A stretch of DNA of 64,000 nucleotides from Domibacillus enclensis. GTDB taxonomy: Bacteria > Bacillota > Bacilli > Bacillales > Domibacillaceae. The stretch's first letter is position 1; the number at the start of each line of letters is the position of its first letter. The notes beneath the pieces were generated by a model. The model had not been told where the DNA came from, ran no database searches, and was given only the letters and a program-made list of their open reading frames with translations. A program made the position numbers and the translations under genes. Shown here piece by piece: positions 33,943 through 42,151 of this stretch. The stretch lies in assembly GCF_900156125.1 (NCBI RefSeq), contig NZ_FTLX01000003.1:434001-498000 (forward strand). The letters run 5' to 3'.

Positions 33943-34218
33943 CTACCAGTCTATATCCGGGTAAATGACTGAAAGGTGCTTTCCATCAATGGTGCCATTT
34001 TCAAAAAGAGCTTCTGACGTTTCGAAGTCCTGCGTCATTGAATCTTTTGAGCGGGTTAGGTAGTATCCATCTTCATTTTGACTGATCCAATACTCCGTAA
34101 CTGATTTAAAAAAGGAGAGCTTGATAAAGATGAAAAAAGCAGACAGATTATTTTTCACTATAGCGATGATCATCTCGATTTTGCTGTTCGTTTTTTTGGA
34201 GGGGAAAGTAGGCAACAT
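33943..34218 (-). pseudogene. Possible remnant of a small protein gene
   Basis: The C-terminal 50 codons of this minus-strand frame (from about VTEYWISQNEDGYYLTR to YPDIDW) look like real protein. The N-terminal part overlaps the small membrane gene on the other strand, has no ribosome binding site and is lysine- and phenylalanine-rich. So I read it as the tail of a broken gene. The preceding 300 bases (33636-33942) hold only a 43-codon plus-strand frame at 33749 and nothing I recognise. Confidence 0.35.
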
Positions 34219-34291
34219 TTATCTTGTTTTAATTATTATAGCAGCATCGTTTGGTCTAGGTTTGATTAGGCGTTTTCTTTTCAAGTCGTAA
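34130..34291 (+). CDS. Small two-helix membrane protein
   Basis: A 53-residue frame beginning MKKADRLFFTIAMIISILLF, with two membrane helices separated by LEGKVGN and ending in a basic tail (RRFLFKS). AAAGGAGAG lies upstream; TTG at 34121 is an alternative start. A bidirectional terminator follows directly. The function is unknown. It fits small Bacillus membrane proteins of unknown role. Confidence 0.6.
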   Translation: MKKADRLFFTIAMIISILLFVFLEGKVGNIYLVLIIIAASFGLGLIRRFLFKS

Positions 34292-34303
34292 GCGATAGTG
34301 GAC

Positions 34304-34332
34304 AAAAAAACCCCTCAAACTGGGGCTTTTTT
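34304..34332. terminator. Bidirectional terminator
   Basis: AAAAAAACCCC and GGGGCTTTTTT flank a 7-base loop, T-rich on both strands, between convergent genes. Confidence 0.7.
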
Positions 34333-34384
34333 CGTTTAGCTCCGTGTTTTGTTCAGTCCTCTGATTGCTAAAAGATATAGTTAT

Positions 34385-35665
34385 TCAATCATACACTCGA
34401 TACCTCGTCGCAGGTCCTCGGCCAACTCGGATAATTTGTCCGTTTTGCAGGAGTTCTTCAATGATGATGCGGACCGTTCCTTTGCTTTTATTTAAGTATC
34501 TCTCAAGATCTTTCGAAGCAAATTCTTTGTTCTGTTGAAGCCAGTTTGCCAATGCTTCATTTTCCTCAGTTGGTATTGGCAGCATTTGTTTTGGCAGCGT
34601 CGCCACAAATGCGTTGGGGCCAACTGTCCAAAACGGGTTATTGTGGCTTTGTTTATAGCTTTCTTTTATCCGATGCAGTCCTGTTCCATAACTTTCAATC
34701 CATTTTAAGCGATACAGCACATTAGCCAATTTCGGATTACGGCTTTGCGAAATGCCAAGTTCAATATCTTCTAGCGTCAGCCCTCTTACCAAACCGCCTA
34801 CTGATACGATTTCTATTCGATCCTGAAATAAGTGAATTAATATACTGCTGCTAAAGCTGTAGTCTCGGTGTGTTGCAGCATTTACTAGTGCTTCACGCAA
34901 GGCGTAGCTTGGATAGCTTTCTGTTTCCACGCGTGTCAGCCCTTCAAAACGAGCCGTTTTCGCATTGTTTAATGTTAAGTACTCATAAGCCGCTTCAACC
35001 TGAGTCAGGATAGAGCCGCTGAATTCTTTTCGATCTTGGAAATCAAGCTTGTCAGTACCTGAGTATCGAGCACATTTAATCGTATGCTCGCATTGGTCAG
35101 AGAAGAGACGGCCCAAATTCGTATAGTATCCGTCTTCTGTTATGAGACCGAGTGTACGCTGCTGCTCCGGAGCAAATGGGACGTTGAGTTGTTTGAAAAG
35201 CGCTGCTGCCTCAGTAAAGGTTAAATCCTGTTTTAAACTCCGCATCGTTTCAAAATCTGTACCATCCGATTCGATAATCATTTGACGGATATTCTCTTCT
35301 GATGCATTCGTCACAGAGGTGCCATAGCGGATGAAAACGCCAGACGATTTCATGCCTTTTGATTTTAAATGATACGGGCGACGGGTGCCACGTGATACCG
35401 ATACTTTCACCACGTCTTTCCCTTCCATCTCGGCACCTTCCAAAAAAGTGTGAACTAAAATATCTGGTTGAATACCATCATGAAGCATGCTTGAGACAGA
35501 CTCGAGTACTTTTTCGGCATTCTCCAAGCCAACAATCGTGCCATCATCTTCAACCTCAATGTATAGATCTCCGCCCTGTGTATTGGCAAAAGCAATGATC
35601 TCACGCTTCACTGCATCGGTTAATTCACGTTTAAATTCCTGCGTCGGTGATTCCTTCATCTTCAT
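34385..35665 (-). CDS. AlbA_2-domain (Schlafen/RecG-like) transcriptional regulator
   Basis: A 426-residue protein of the family often labelled RecG-like or RNA-binding AlbA_2. The N-terminal AlbA_2 domain (about 1-120) contains EFKRELTDAVKREIIAFAN and GGDLYIEVEDDG. A GHKL-ATPase-like part (about 250-350) has REALVNAATHRDYS and GLVRGLTLEDIELGISQSRNP. The C terminus is a winged helix. True helicase motifs are absent. The start is ATG 35665 because GAGAGGTG immediately before it is the ribosome binding site; the GTG of the longer frame is inside that site. An inverted-repeat array upstream suggests autoregulation. Confidence 0.82.
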   Translation of the reverse strand: MKMKESPTQEFKRELTDAVKREIIAFANTQGGDLYIEVEDDGTIVGLENAEKVLESVSSMLHDGIQPDILVHTFLEGAEMEGKDVVKVSVSRGTRRPYHLKSKGMKSSGVFIRYGTSVTNASEENIRQMIIESDGTDFETMRSLKQDLTFTEAAALFKQLNVPFAPEQQRTLGLITEDGYYTNLGRLFSDQCEHTIKCARYSGTDKLDFQDRKEFSGSILTQVEAAYEYLTLNNAKTARFEGLTRVETESYPSYALREALVNAATHRDYSFSSSILIHLFQDRIEIVSVGGLVRGLTLEDIELGISQSRNPKLANVLYRLKWIESYGTGLHRIKESYKQSHNNPFWTVGPNAFVATLPKQMLPIPTEENEALANWLQQNKEFASKDLERYLNKSKGTVRIIIEELLQNGQIIRVGRGPATRYRVYD

Positions 35666-35680
35666 GCTGTACACCTCTCT

Positions 35681-35725
35681 ATCGATTATTTACTTAAATA
35701 AATAATAATCGATTATGATCGATTA
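35681..35725. promoter_or_regulatory. Inverted-repeat operator array upstream of the AlbA_2 gene
   Basis: TAATCGAT (35706-35713) and ATCGATTA (35718-35725) form a perfect dyad with a 4-base spacer. A third copy, ATCGATTATT (35681-35690), is the reverse complement of AATAATCGAT (35704-35713). Three copies of one half-site thus lie in 45 bases. Confidence 0.6.
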
Positions 35726-35809
35726 ATCAATCTTCAATTATTAGACTTAGTTGGATTGTGGCCACACCTTTGTTAAACTAATCAAAAATAAGTAGGAGTT
35801 GAAGTTGAA

Positions 35810-36484
35810 TTGAAAAAAAGGGTAGGGTGCCTCCATGCCCATCACTCAAATATAGAATACATTGAAGCCGCTCTTTCCCCATACGACATTGAATTGGTCC
35901 ATTTTGTTGACCCAGCATTGATCCATCGAGTGACTTCAGATGGGAATTTTAAAGAATCAGACGCTCAAAAGAAGGTTAACGAGCAAATTGAATGGATTGC
36001 TCAAAGCCAAGTGGATGCTATCCTCATTACTTGCACAAATTACATTGCTTTTTTGCAGGAAGATCCATCTTCACTATCATTGCCAATTATCAAGATTGAC
36101 GAACCTTATTTTGAATACATCTGCAATATACAAAAACCTCAAATTATCCTTTTTACCAATCCTCTAACTGTTGAAGGGACAATGAAAAGGCTTAAACAGT
36201 ATGCAAAGGATCATCAAAAAGCAATAGATGTAGAAGCTATTGTCATTAACAACACGTTTGAATTGATCATGCGAGGACTAAAAGGAGAGTACAACCAAGA
36301 AATTTCTAGGTTCTTACACCACAAAGGTAATAATGAAAAGAAAGTTCTATCCGTGGCACAATTATCGATGGTTCATGCGGCGAAGCAAGTTGAAAAAAGT
36401 ACCTCCAAAACTATCATAAATCCATTAGACACATGCGTATCCAGGATTGTTAAACAACTATCTTTGAATAGAATGATGGATTAA
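35810..36484 (+). CDS. Asp/Glu/hydantoin racemase-superfamily protein
   Basis: A 224-residue protein with the fold pattern of aspartate/glutamate racemases. The two catalytic cysteines appear at Cys75 in ILITCTNYIA and Cys209 in INPLDTC. The first half has CLHAHHSNIEYIE in place of the usual substrate loop. The reaction is unknown; an Asp racemase, an arylmalonate-type decarboxylase or a related enzyme would all fit. The start is TTG at 35810 after AGTAGGAG. The gene is alone, divergent from the AlbA_2 regulator, so co-regulation is possible. Confidence 0.7.
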   Translation: MKKRVGCLHAHHSNIEYIEAALSPYDIELVHFVDPALIHRVTSDGNFKESDAQKKVNEQIEWIAQSQVDAILITCTNYIAFLQEDPSSLSLPIIKIDEPYFEYICNIQKPQIILFTNPLTVEGTMKRLKQYAKDHQKAIDVEAIVINNTFELIMRGLKGEYNQEISRFLHHKGNNEKKVLSVAQLSMVHAAKQVEKSTSKTIINPLDTCVSRIVKQLSLNRMMD

Positions 36485-36547
36485 AACTTATTTCAGGCTG
36501 ACGCTATACTATACCCTGTACCATTTACACAGCGAGCCGCTAAAATG

Positions 36548-36582
36548 AAAAAGTTCCTGCAGTTGGCAGGCAGGAACTTTTT
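36548..36582. terminator. Bidirectional terminator
   Basis: Thirteen-base perfect arms AAAAAGTTCCTGC (36548-36560) and GCAGGAACTTTTT (36570-36582), between convergent genes. Confidence 0.88.
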
Positions 36583-36630
36583 AAAAACATGATTTTGAAA
36601 ATAAGGTGCGTTGTAATGAAATGGCCGTTG

Positions 36631-38256
36631 TCACGATTTGAATATCGAGTTTTTTCGGAAGTCTACTGGTGTATAATGTGTTTCTTTCTTGAAAATTTTC
36701 GTGAAGTAAGAGTAGTTTCCATAGCCAACCTTATCAGAAATAATATGAATCGGCAGGTCGGTGTGAGCAAGTAATTCCTTCGCTACTGCGACTCTTTTTT
36801 GTATGATGTAATGAACAAGGGAAACACCCATTTCTTTTTTGAAAAAACGCGCAATGTAATCTGGGCTAAGATAAACAACCTTGGCTAAACTATTCCGGTT
36901 AATGTTTTCCTGGTAATGCTGATCAATGTAGTCACAAATTGTCGTGATAACGGACTTTTGAGAATCTGTGAATGCCATGTATTCCAAAGAAACATCCACT
37001 AAATAGGAAATGTATATCATAATGTCCTCAATAGACCGTGATGATTGTTCCAGTAAAAAGTCGTGGGTTTTTCCTTGAAACAGTTTATTGGCAAGAATCT
37101 CTTTTTTCTTCAAATGTGTATAGATGATCTGTGTGACGTCGAGCCTAAAGCTGCACAGCACGGAATAGCTCAATATTTTTTTGTTTGCTAAGCTGGTAAG
37201 GTATTGATCACATTTATTCATAAAGCTCAGCCTGTTTTCTGTTTCAAGATAATGCTCTAATAGCTGGAAATTGGGCTCCGTATATTTTTTATCCTCTTTA
37301 TCTTGATGTGTAAAAAGAAATACATTGTTTCTGAAATCGATTGATTCCTTTTTCGAAGCGTGCAGTTCTTTGAACGTTTGTTTAACGTTTCCTAAAGAAC
37401 GGACGGGACCAAGCCGGCACTGAATGGCGCAATTCAACTTCTCTTGAGCTGTTGCAATCAACTCATTGCTAGAAGAGACCAATTCATCAAGCAACACATC
37501 TGCCCCGTCATTCAGCCTAAAAAGGGCTAAATAATCATCTGTGTTTTGATTTAATTTTAGAAAGCTGTCCAAATGAATCGGATGCGAGCGAAAAGCGTCC
37601 GTTATGACCGTTTTTAACTTGAGTTGAAAATGACTTTCTTGCTCAATTACTGAGTGGATTGTTTGGTAGTTTACTAATTTGTAAGGGAAACAATCAATCA
37701 GCAGGGGAACAAAAGAATCCCCCAATGAATAATCAATCTGTTTAATTTTCAATTGTTTTTGAAGGTCTTCTTCGGTTAAACGGATGTCCTCTTTTAAGTG
37801 CTTTTCCCAAAAGTGCTGCTGGTGTTCTTCTTTGTTTTTCTGCCAGTAGTTCCCGGTTCCAATGGATTGCTCCTTTATTTTACTCGTTTCCACTTTTTTA
37901 ATGGCTTTTTTAATAATTAATTCGAGTTTGTCAAATTCAATCGGCTTTAAATAATAATCGAAGCTTTGTAGCTCAATCGCTTTTTGTGCATAATTAAAAT
38001 CTGCATAGTTCGTCAAAAAGATCGCTTGTGTTTCATATTTCTCCGACCTAATCCAGGATAACAATTCTAGGCCGCTTCCTTGTGGCATTTCGATGTCGGA
38101 AATCAACAAATGAATCGGTTTTGCCTGGAAAATCGATTGTGCCTGGCGAATATTAGAAGCGCTATATACTTCCTTTATCCCTAAAGAAGGCCAGTCCATT
38201 TTTTGCTTTAAGGCCGCGATAACAAAGCGGTCATCGTCCACAATTAATATATTCAT
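36631..38256 (-). CDS. YesN-type response regulator with AraC domain (second locus)
   Basis: A 541-residue regulator. The receiver domain has VDDDRF, phospho-acceptor Asp in LLISDIEMPQGSG (about residue 55) and LKPIEF. A long middle region (about 130-430) precedes the AraC DNA-binding domain with NRNSLAKVVYLSPDYIARFF and ISDKVGYGNYSYFTKIFKK. The start is ATG 38256: CGAGGAG lies 8 bases upstream, and the longer GTG frame overlaps that site. It follows the kinase gene by 5 bases and is divergent from the ABC importer at 40232, its likely target. Confidence 0.92.
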   Translation of the reverse strand: MNILIVDDDRFVIAALKQKMDWPSLGIKEVYSASNIRQAQSIFQAKPIHLLISDIEMPQGSGLELLSWIRSEKYETQAIFLTNYADFNYAQKAIELQSFDYYLKPIEFDKLELIIKKAIKKVETSKIKEQSIGTGNYWQKNKEEHQQHFWEKHLKEDIRLTEEDLQKQLKIKQIDYSLGDSFVPLLIDCFPYKLVNYQTIHSVIEQESHFQLKLKTVITDAFRSHPIHLDSFLKLNQNTDDYLALFRLNDGADVLLDELVSSSNELIATAQEKLNCAIQCRLGPVRSLGNVKQTFKELHASKKESIDFRNNVFLFTHQDKEDKKYTEPNFQLLEHYLETENRLSFMNKCDQYLTSLANKKILSYSVLCSFRLDVTQIIYTHLKKKEILANKLFQGKTHDFLLEQSSRSIEDIMIYISYLVDVSLEYMAFTDSQKSVITTICDYIDQHYQENINRNSLAKVVYLSPDYIARFFKKEMGVSLVHYIIQKRVAVAKELLAHTDLPIHIISDKVGYGNYSYFTKIFKKETHYTPVDFRKNSIFKS

Positions 38257-38261
38257 ACGTA

Positions 38262-39968
38262 TCACTCCTCGTAAATCAAATAAGGCAAAATGAGTACAAT
38301 CACAGCACCGCCTTCAGAAGCATTGAAAAAATCAATCGAATAATCCTCTCCATACAAAAGCTGCAGCCGTTGAATCACATTGTTGATGCCAATATGATTT
38401 CCTTGCTTGTTTGATAAAAGAATATTTTTTTGGAGGCTGTTTAATACATCAGAAGGAAAGCCCGGACCGCTATCTGAAATGGTGATGTTGATCCAATTTT
38501 TATCTTTTGCTTCTATCTGTTCTATTTGTAATGAGATGTCGATCTGTTCGTCTAATGAGACCGAGTACTTTACTGTATTTTCAATAAAGGTCTGCAAGGC
38601 AAAAGGCGGAATTTTTGCTTTTTCAGTTCCGGGCTCAATAACGCTGTTAAACTGAAAAGCATGGTCGTGAAGCAGCCTTTGGATATCCAGGTAATCATTT
38701 ATATGATCTAATTCCTTTTGAAGCAGAACAAAATTTTGGTTGGTTTGAAACAAATATCTAAAGTATTTTGATGTCGCCAGTGTCATTTCTTTAATTTCCT
38801 TATACATTTCCATCTGTGCCATGCTGTAGATGGTTGTTAGGCAATTTAAATAAAAGTGCGGTTTGATTTGCATTTTTAAGAAGTCCATTTGAATCTGCCT
38901 TTTTTCAAATTCTTTCTCGTACACATTTATTTTTAACTTCTTAATTTCGTTTATTAGTTCTTTAAATTGAATACCCGCTTGTTCGAGTTCTTTAATACTG
39001 CTGCTTTCAAAATCGATTGACTCATTATTTTGATTGATCGCGGATAGATTTTTGGAAAACAGCTGAACGGGAGAAATTACATTGTTTTTTATATATTTTA
39101 AAATGATAAATAAGATCACACTAATGAGAGCGGTTGCTAAAACAAGAGCTATTTGAGCAATAACGACCTTTTTGAATGCACTGAAATGATCTGTAGATAC
39201 ATGCAGTGAAAAAGGAAGGGAGGTTTCGCTTTCCTTAAAGAGAAGGTAGCTGCTAAAAAGCCGGTTCCACTTTTGTGTTTGCAGCAACTCTACTTGACTT
39301 GGGTCAGATAGATACCCTGCTTCTTCATTTTCCATCACAATAAGACCGTTTTTCCCTAAATTGATATTGCGTAACGGGAGAAGAATATCCTCTACGGAAA
39401 CTAAGCAGATAAAGGTTCTGTTTTGGTATTCAAGTGAATGATACAAATAAAATTCATCATTGAGCTTAACGGATTGCCATGTATAAAGGCTTTCATAATC
39501 AGCCGGCCGTTTCGTTTCGGCTAAAAAGTAAGTCTTTGCTTCAAGATATTCTGAATACTCCATTTGAAGAGGCGAAGCATTGAAGAAAAAGCTTTCTTCT
39601 TTTAAAGCTAGGAAGAATTGATATTCTCTTCCAGAAGAATATTGAAAATCATTCACTCTAGACCGGAAATCGCGTATGCTTTCCGGTAAATCTTCCGCCC
39701 CCTCTGCTTCTTCTATATTGGCAAGAAGCGGATCATTCTTCACAGTCCAAATCATAAAATGATCAATGGCGTTTAAATTTTGAAGGGCTTCCTCCAAATA
39801 TAAATGAATGGTGTCAGTTACGTAATTGATACTTTGTTGCCTCGTAGTAGACACTATAAAAAAACTAACTAATAGATTGATTAAAAAAATGGTAATTAAG
39901 ATGATTAAAAGTACTCTTAAGTAGTAGTCAATGGAACGAGGAGATTGAACTCCGTTAAAGAATTTCAC
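38262..39968 (-). CDS. YesM-type sensor histidine kinase (second locus)
   Basis: A 568-residue sensor kinase. The first membrane helix (VLLIILITIFLINLLVSFFI) lies near residue 20, an extracellular sensor follows, and the second helix is near residue 270. HAMP then leads to MQIKPHFYLNCLTTIYSMAQ (His about 370) and the ATP-binding G box SDSGPGFPSDVL. The start is GTG at 39968, preceded by AAAGGGGGAAGAAA, rather than the upstream ATG. It is co-transcribed with the YesN-type regulator. It probably senses the ligand of the importer encoded divergently. Confidence 0.92.
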   Translation of the reverse strand: MKFFNGVQSPRSIDYYLRVLLIILITIFLINLLVSFFIVSTTRQQSINYVTDTIHLYLEEALQNLNAIDHFMIWTVKNDPLLANIEEAEGAEDLPESIRDFRSRVNDFQYSSGREYQFFLALKEESFFFNASPLQMEYSEYLEAKTYFLAETKRPADYESLYTWQSVKLNDEFYLYHSLEYQNRTFICLVSVEDILLPLRNINLGKNGLIVMENEEAGYLSDPSQVELLQTQKWNRLFSSYLLFKESETSLPFSLHVSTDHFSAFKKVVIAQIALVLATALISVILFIILKYIKNNVISPVQLFSKNLSAINQNNESIDFESSSIKELEQAGIQFKELINEIKKLKINVYEKEFEKRQIQMDFLKMQIKPHFYLNCLTTIYSMAQMEMYKEIKEMTLATSKYFRYLFQTNQNFVLLQKELDHINDYLDIQRLLHDHAFQFNSVIEPGTEKAKIPPFALQTFIENTVKYSVSLDEQIDISLQIEQIEAKDKNWINITISDSGPGFPSDVLNSLQKNILLSNKQGNHIGINNVIQRLQLLYGEDYSIDFFNASEGGAVIVLILPYLIYEE

Positions 39969-40231
39969 TTTCTTCCCCCTTTCAAGCATACCTTCATTAT
40001 AAAGAATCCATTTAGACTTTCTAGCACAAAAACGTCAAGAAAGCGTTTGAAATAAGAAATCATGACTGAATAATGCTATTTTCCTTCACCTGAGGACTTT
40101 ATTACCCGAATTGTACAAATAAGGAGTCCGTTTAAAGCTATTTCGAAATGAATACGCTGTCATATAATCAGTCATATAAGCGAGAAGAAAGAAAAGCTGT
40201 TTAATGAATATCAAAAAAAGGAGGCGTGATT

Positions 40232-41200
40232 GTGGACCACAAAGCGTTGTCAAAAGATTTTCCGCATAATCCCGTTATCTTGAATGAGAGCAAGATGTCG
40301 AGGAGAATAAAACAATTAAAAAAAAGCGGGCCGTTGTATGTGTTACTAATTCCATCTTTTCTTTTGCTCATCTGTTTTACTTATTTGCCAATGTACGGTC
40401 TAGTTATTGCATTCAAAGATTATTCACCAGTATTAGGAATCCTGGAAAGTCCGTGGGTAGGGTTTAAGCATTTTGTTCAATATTTCAATTCCTACCAGTT
40501 TGATATTACGATCAAAAACACCCTGACAATCAGTTTGTACAGTATTTTAGTCGGGTTCCCGCTGCCGATCGCACTGGCTATTTTGTGTAATCAATTGCGA
40601 ATTGGCCTGTTTAAAAAAGTTTTTCAAGTGACAACGTACTTGCCGCATTTTATTTCGACCATGGTCATGTGTGGAATGATCTTAATATTCTTGTCGCCAA
40701 GCACAGGATTAGTTGCAAATATACTTGGGCTCGTCGGCTTAAATATGCCGAATTTGTTATCTGACGCGTCACTCTTCAGCAGCGTGTATGTATGGAGCGA
40801 TGTATGGCAGCATGTTGGCTGGGATAGCATTATTTATTTAGCCGCTCTGTCAGCTATTAACCCGACGTATTATGAAGCGGCAACAGTCGATGGCGCCAGC
40901 AAGCTGCAAAAAATCATTCACATTGATCTGCCATTGCTTTTGCCGACGGCTATGATTTTATTGATTCTTCGGGCAGGAAGCCTATTGAACATCGGATTTG
41001 AAAAAGTACTTTTGCTGCAAAATCAATTGAACTTGCCGGGCAGTGAAATTATTTCGACGTACGTTTACAAAATTGGTCTTCAAAATTTTCAATACAGCTT
41101 ATCAACCGCCATCGGCTTATTTAATACCGTTGTGAATATCATTATTTTGCTGCTGGTCAATTGGCTGTCTAAAAAGTTAACGAAAACAAGTTTATTATAG
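40232..41200 (+). CDS. Carbohydrate ABC permease (LplB/YteP type)
   Basis: A 322-residue permease with six helices. The EAA coupling loop is PTYYEAATVDGASKLQKI, followed by IDLPLLLPT. LplB/YteP features include SGPLYVLLIPSFLLLICFTY and LVIAFKDYSPVLGI. The start is GTG at 40232, 7 bases after AAGGAGG; the GTG at 40226 falls too close to that site. It begins the operon permease, permease, binding protein, DUF624, divergent from the YesMN pair. No ATPase gene is present, so a shared one is required. Confidence 0.92.
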   Translation: MDHKALSKDFPHNPVILNESKMSRRIKQLKKSGPLYVLLIPSFLLLICFTYLPMYGLVIAFKDYSPVLGILESPWVGFKHFVQYFNSYQFDITIKNTLTISLYSILVGFPLPIALAILCNQLRIGLFKKVFQVTTYLPHFISTMVMCGMILIFLSPSTGLVANILGLVGLNMPNLLSDASLFSSVYVWSDVWQHVGWDSIIYLAALSAINPTYYEAATVDGASKLQKIIHIDLPLLLPTAMILLILRAGSLLNIGFEKVLLLQNQLNLPGSEIISTYVYKIGLQNFQYSLSTAIGLFNTVVNIIILLLVNWLSKKLTKTSLL

Positions 41201-41215
41201 AAGGGAGGAAAAAAA

Positions 41216-42136
41216 GTGGAGGCTTTAATAAAGAATCGTCTTCCAAAAAAATCAAGAAATCAAAAGAGCCTGCAGGATCGCTTGTTTGATGCCTCTGTTT
41301 ATGGAATAGCGATTGTCATGATCTTAATGATTGTATATCCTTTATGGTTTATTGTAATCGCTTCCTTCAGCGATCCGGCTGACGTCGCAAACGGAAATGT
41401 ATGGTTTTGGCCGGAGGAGTGGAATTTAGATGGATATATTGAGCTGCTGAAGCAAGAAATGATCTGGAGAAGCTATTTCAATACGATTATTTACACTGTG
41501 GTAGGGACTCTTATTGCACTGGCTGTTAATATTCCAGCAGGTTATGCCTTGTCAAGGCGAGACTTATTCGGCCGAAAGTGGATTTCTTTTTTCTACATTG
41601 TTCCAATGTTTGTCGGCGGCGGATTAGTGCCTACCTATTTAGTGATTAAAAATTTTGGTCTCTTAGATACGTTTTGGGTCATGGTGCTTCCATTTGCTGT
41701 TTCATGCTTTAACATTATTATCGCCAGAACATTTTTCAGAACAAGTCTTCCTGAAACTCTTTGGGAGGCCGCACAGATTGATGGCTGTGGCACGATTCGT
41801 TTTTTCTTTACAATGGTGCTGCCATTATCCAAAGCTGTTCTCGCGGTTATTGGCCTTTGGACGGCAGTGGACATTTGGAACTCTTGGTTTAATGCCATGA
41901 TTTATCTGTCAAATGAAAATTTGCAGCCGCTTCAATTGGTGCTGCGCCGAATTTTGATCGCAAACGAATCGCTTCTTGGCGTTGCTTCTGGATCACTGGC
42001 TTCGGAGCTAAGAAGCTTGTCTGAAATGATGAAGTACGCAGCCATAGTCGTTTCTACGCTGCCGATCATGTGCTTGTACCCATTCCTACAAAAGTATTTT
42101 AATCAAGGCGTGATGATTGGATCTATTAAAGAATAA
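41216..42136 (+). CDS. Carbohydrate ABC permease (LplC/YtcP type)
   Basis: A 306-residue permease with six helices and EAA loop ETLWEAAQIDGCGTIRFFF. The C-terminal FLQKYFNQGVMIGSIKE is typical of LplC/YtcP. It starts at GTG after AAGGGAGGAAA, 15 bases after the first permease, and is its channel partner. Family relatives import complex sugars such as uronates or aldouronates; the ligand here is unknown because no glycoside hydrolase is encoded nearby. Confidence 0.92.
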   Translation: MEALIKNRLPKKSRNQKSLQDRLFDASVYGIAIVMILMIVYPLWFIVIASFSDPADVANGNVWFWPEEWNLDGYIELLKQEMIWRSYFNTIIYTVVGTLIALAVNIPAGYALSRRDLFGRKWISFFYIVPMFVGGGLVPTYLVIKNFGLLDTFWVMVLPFAVSCFNIIIARTFFRTSLPETLWEAAQIDGCGTIRFFFTMVLPLSKAVLAVIGLWTAVDIWNSWFNAMIYLSNENLQPLQLVLRRILIANESLLGVASGSLASELRSLSEMMKYAAIVVSTLPIMCLYPFLQKYFNQGVMIGSIKE

Positions 42137-42151
42137 CAACTGGGGGTAAAA

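Noticed and set aside
40035-40050. CcpA-like site AAGAAAGCGTTTGAAA upstream of the second ABC locus
   Set aside because: Three core mismatches to the consensus, including the conserved TG.
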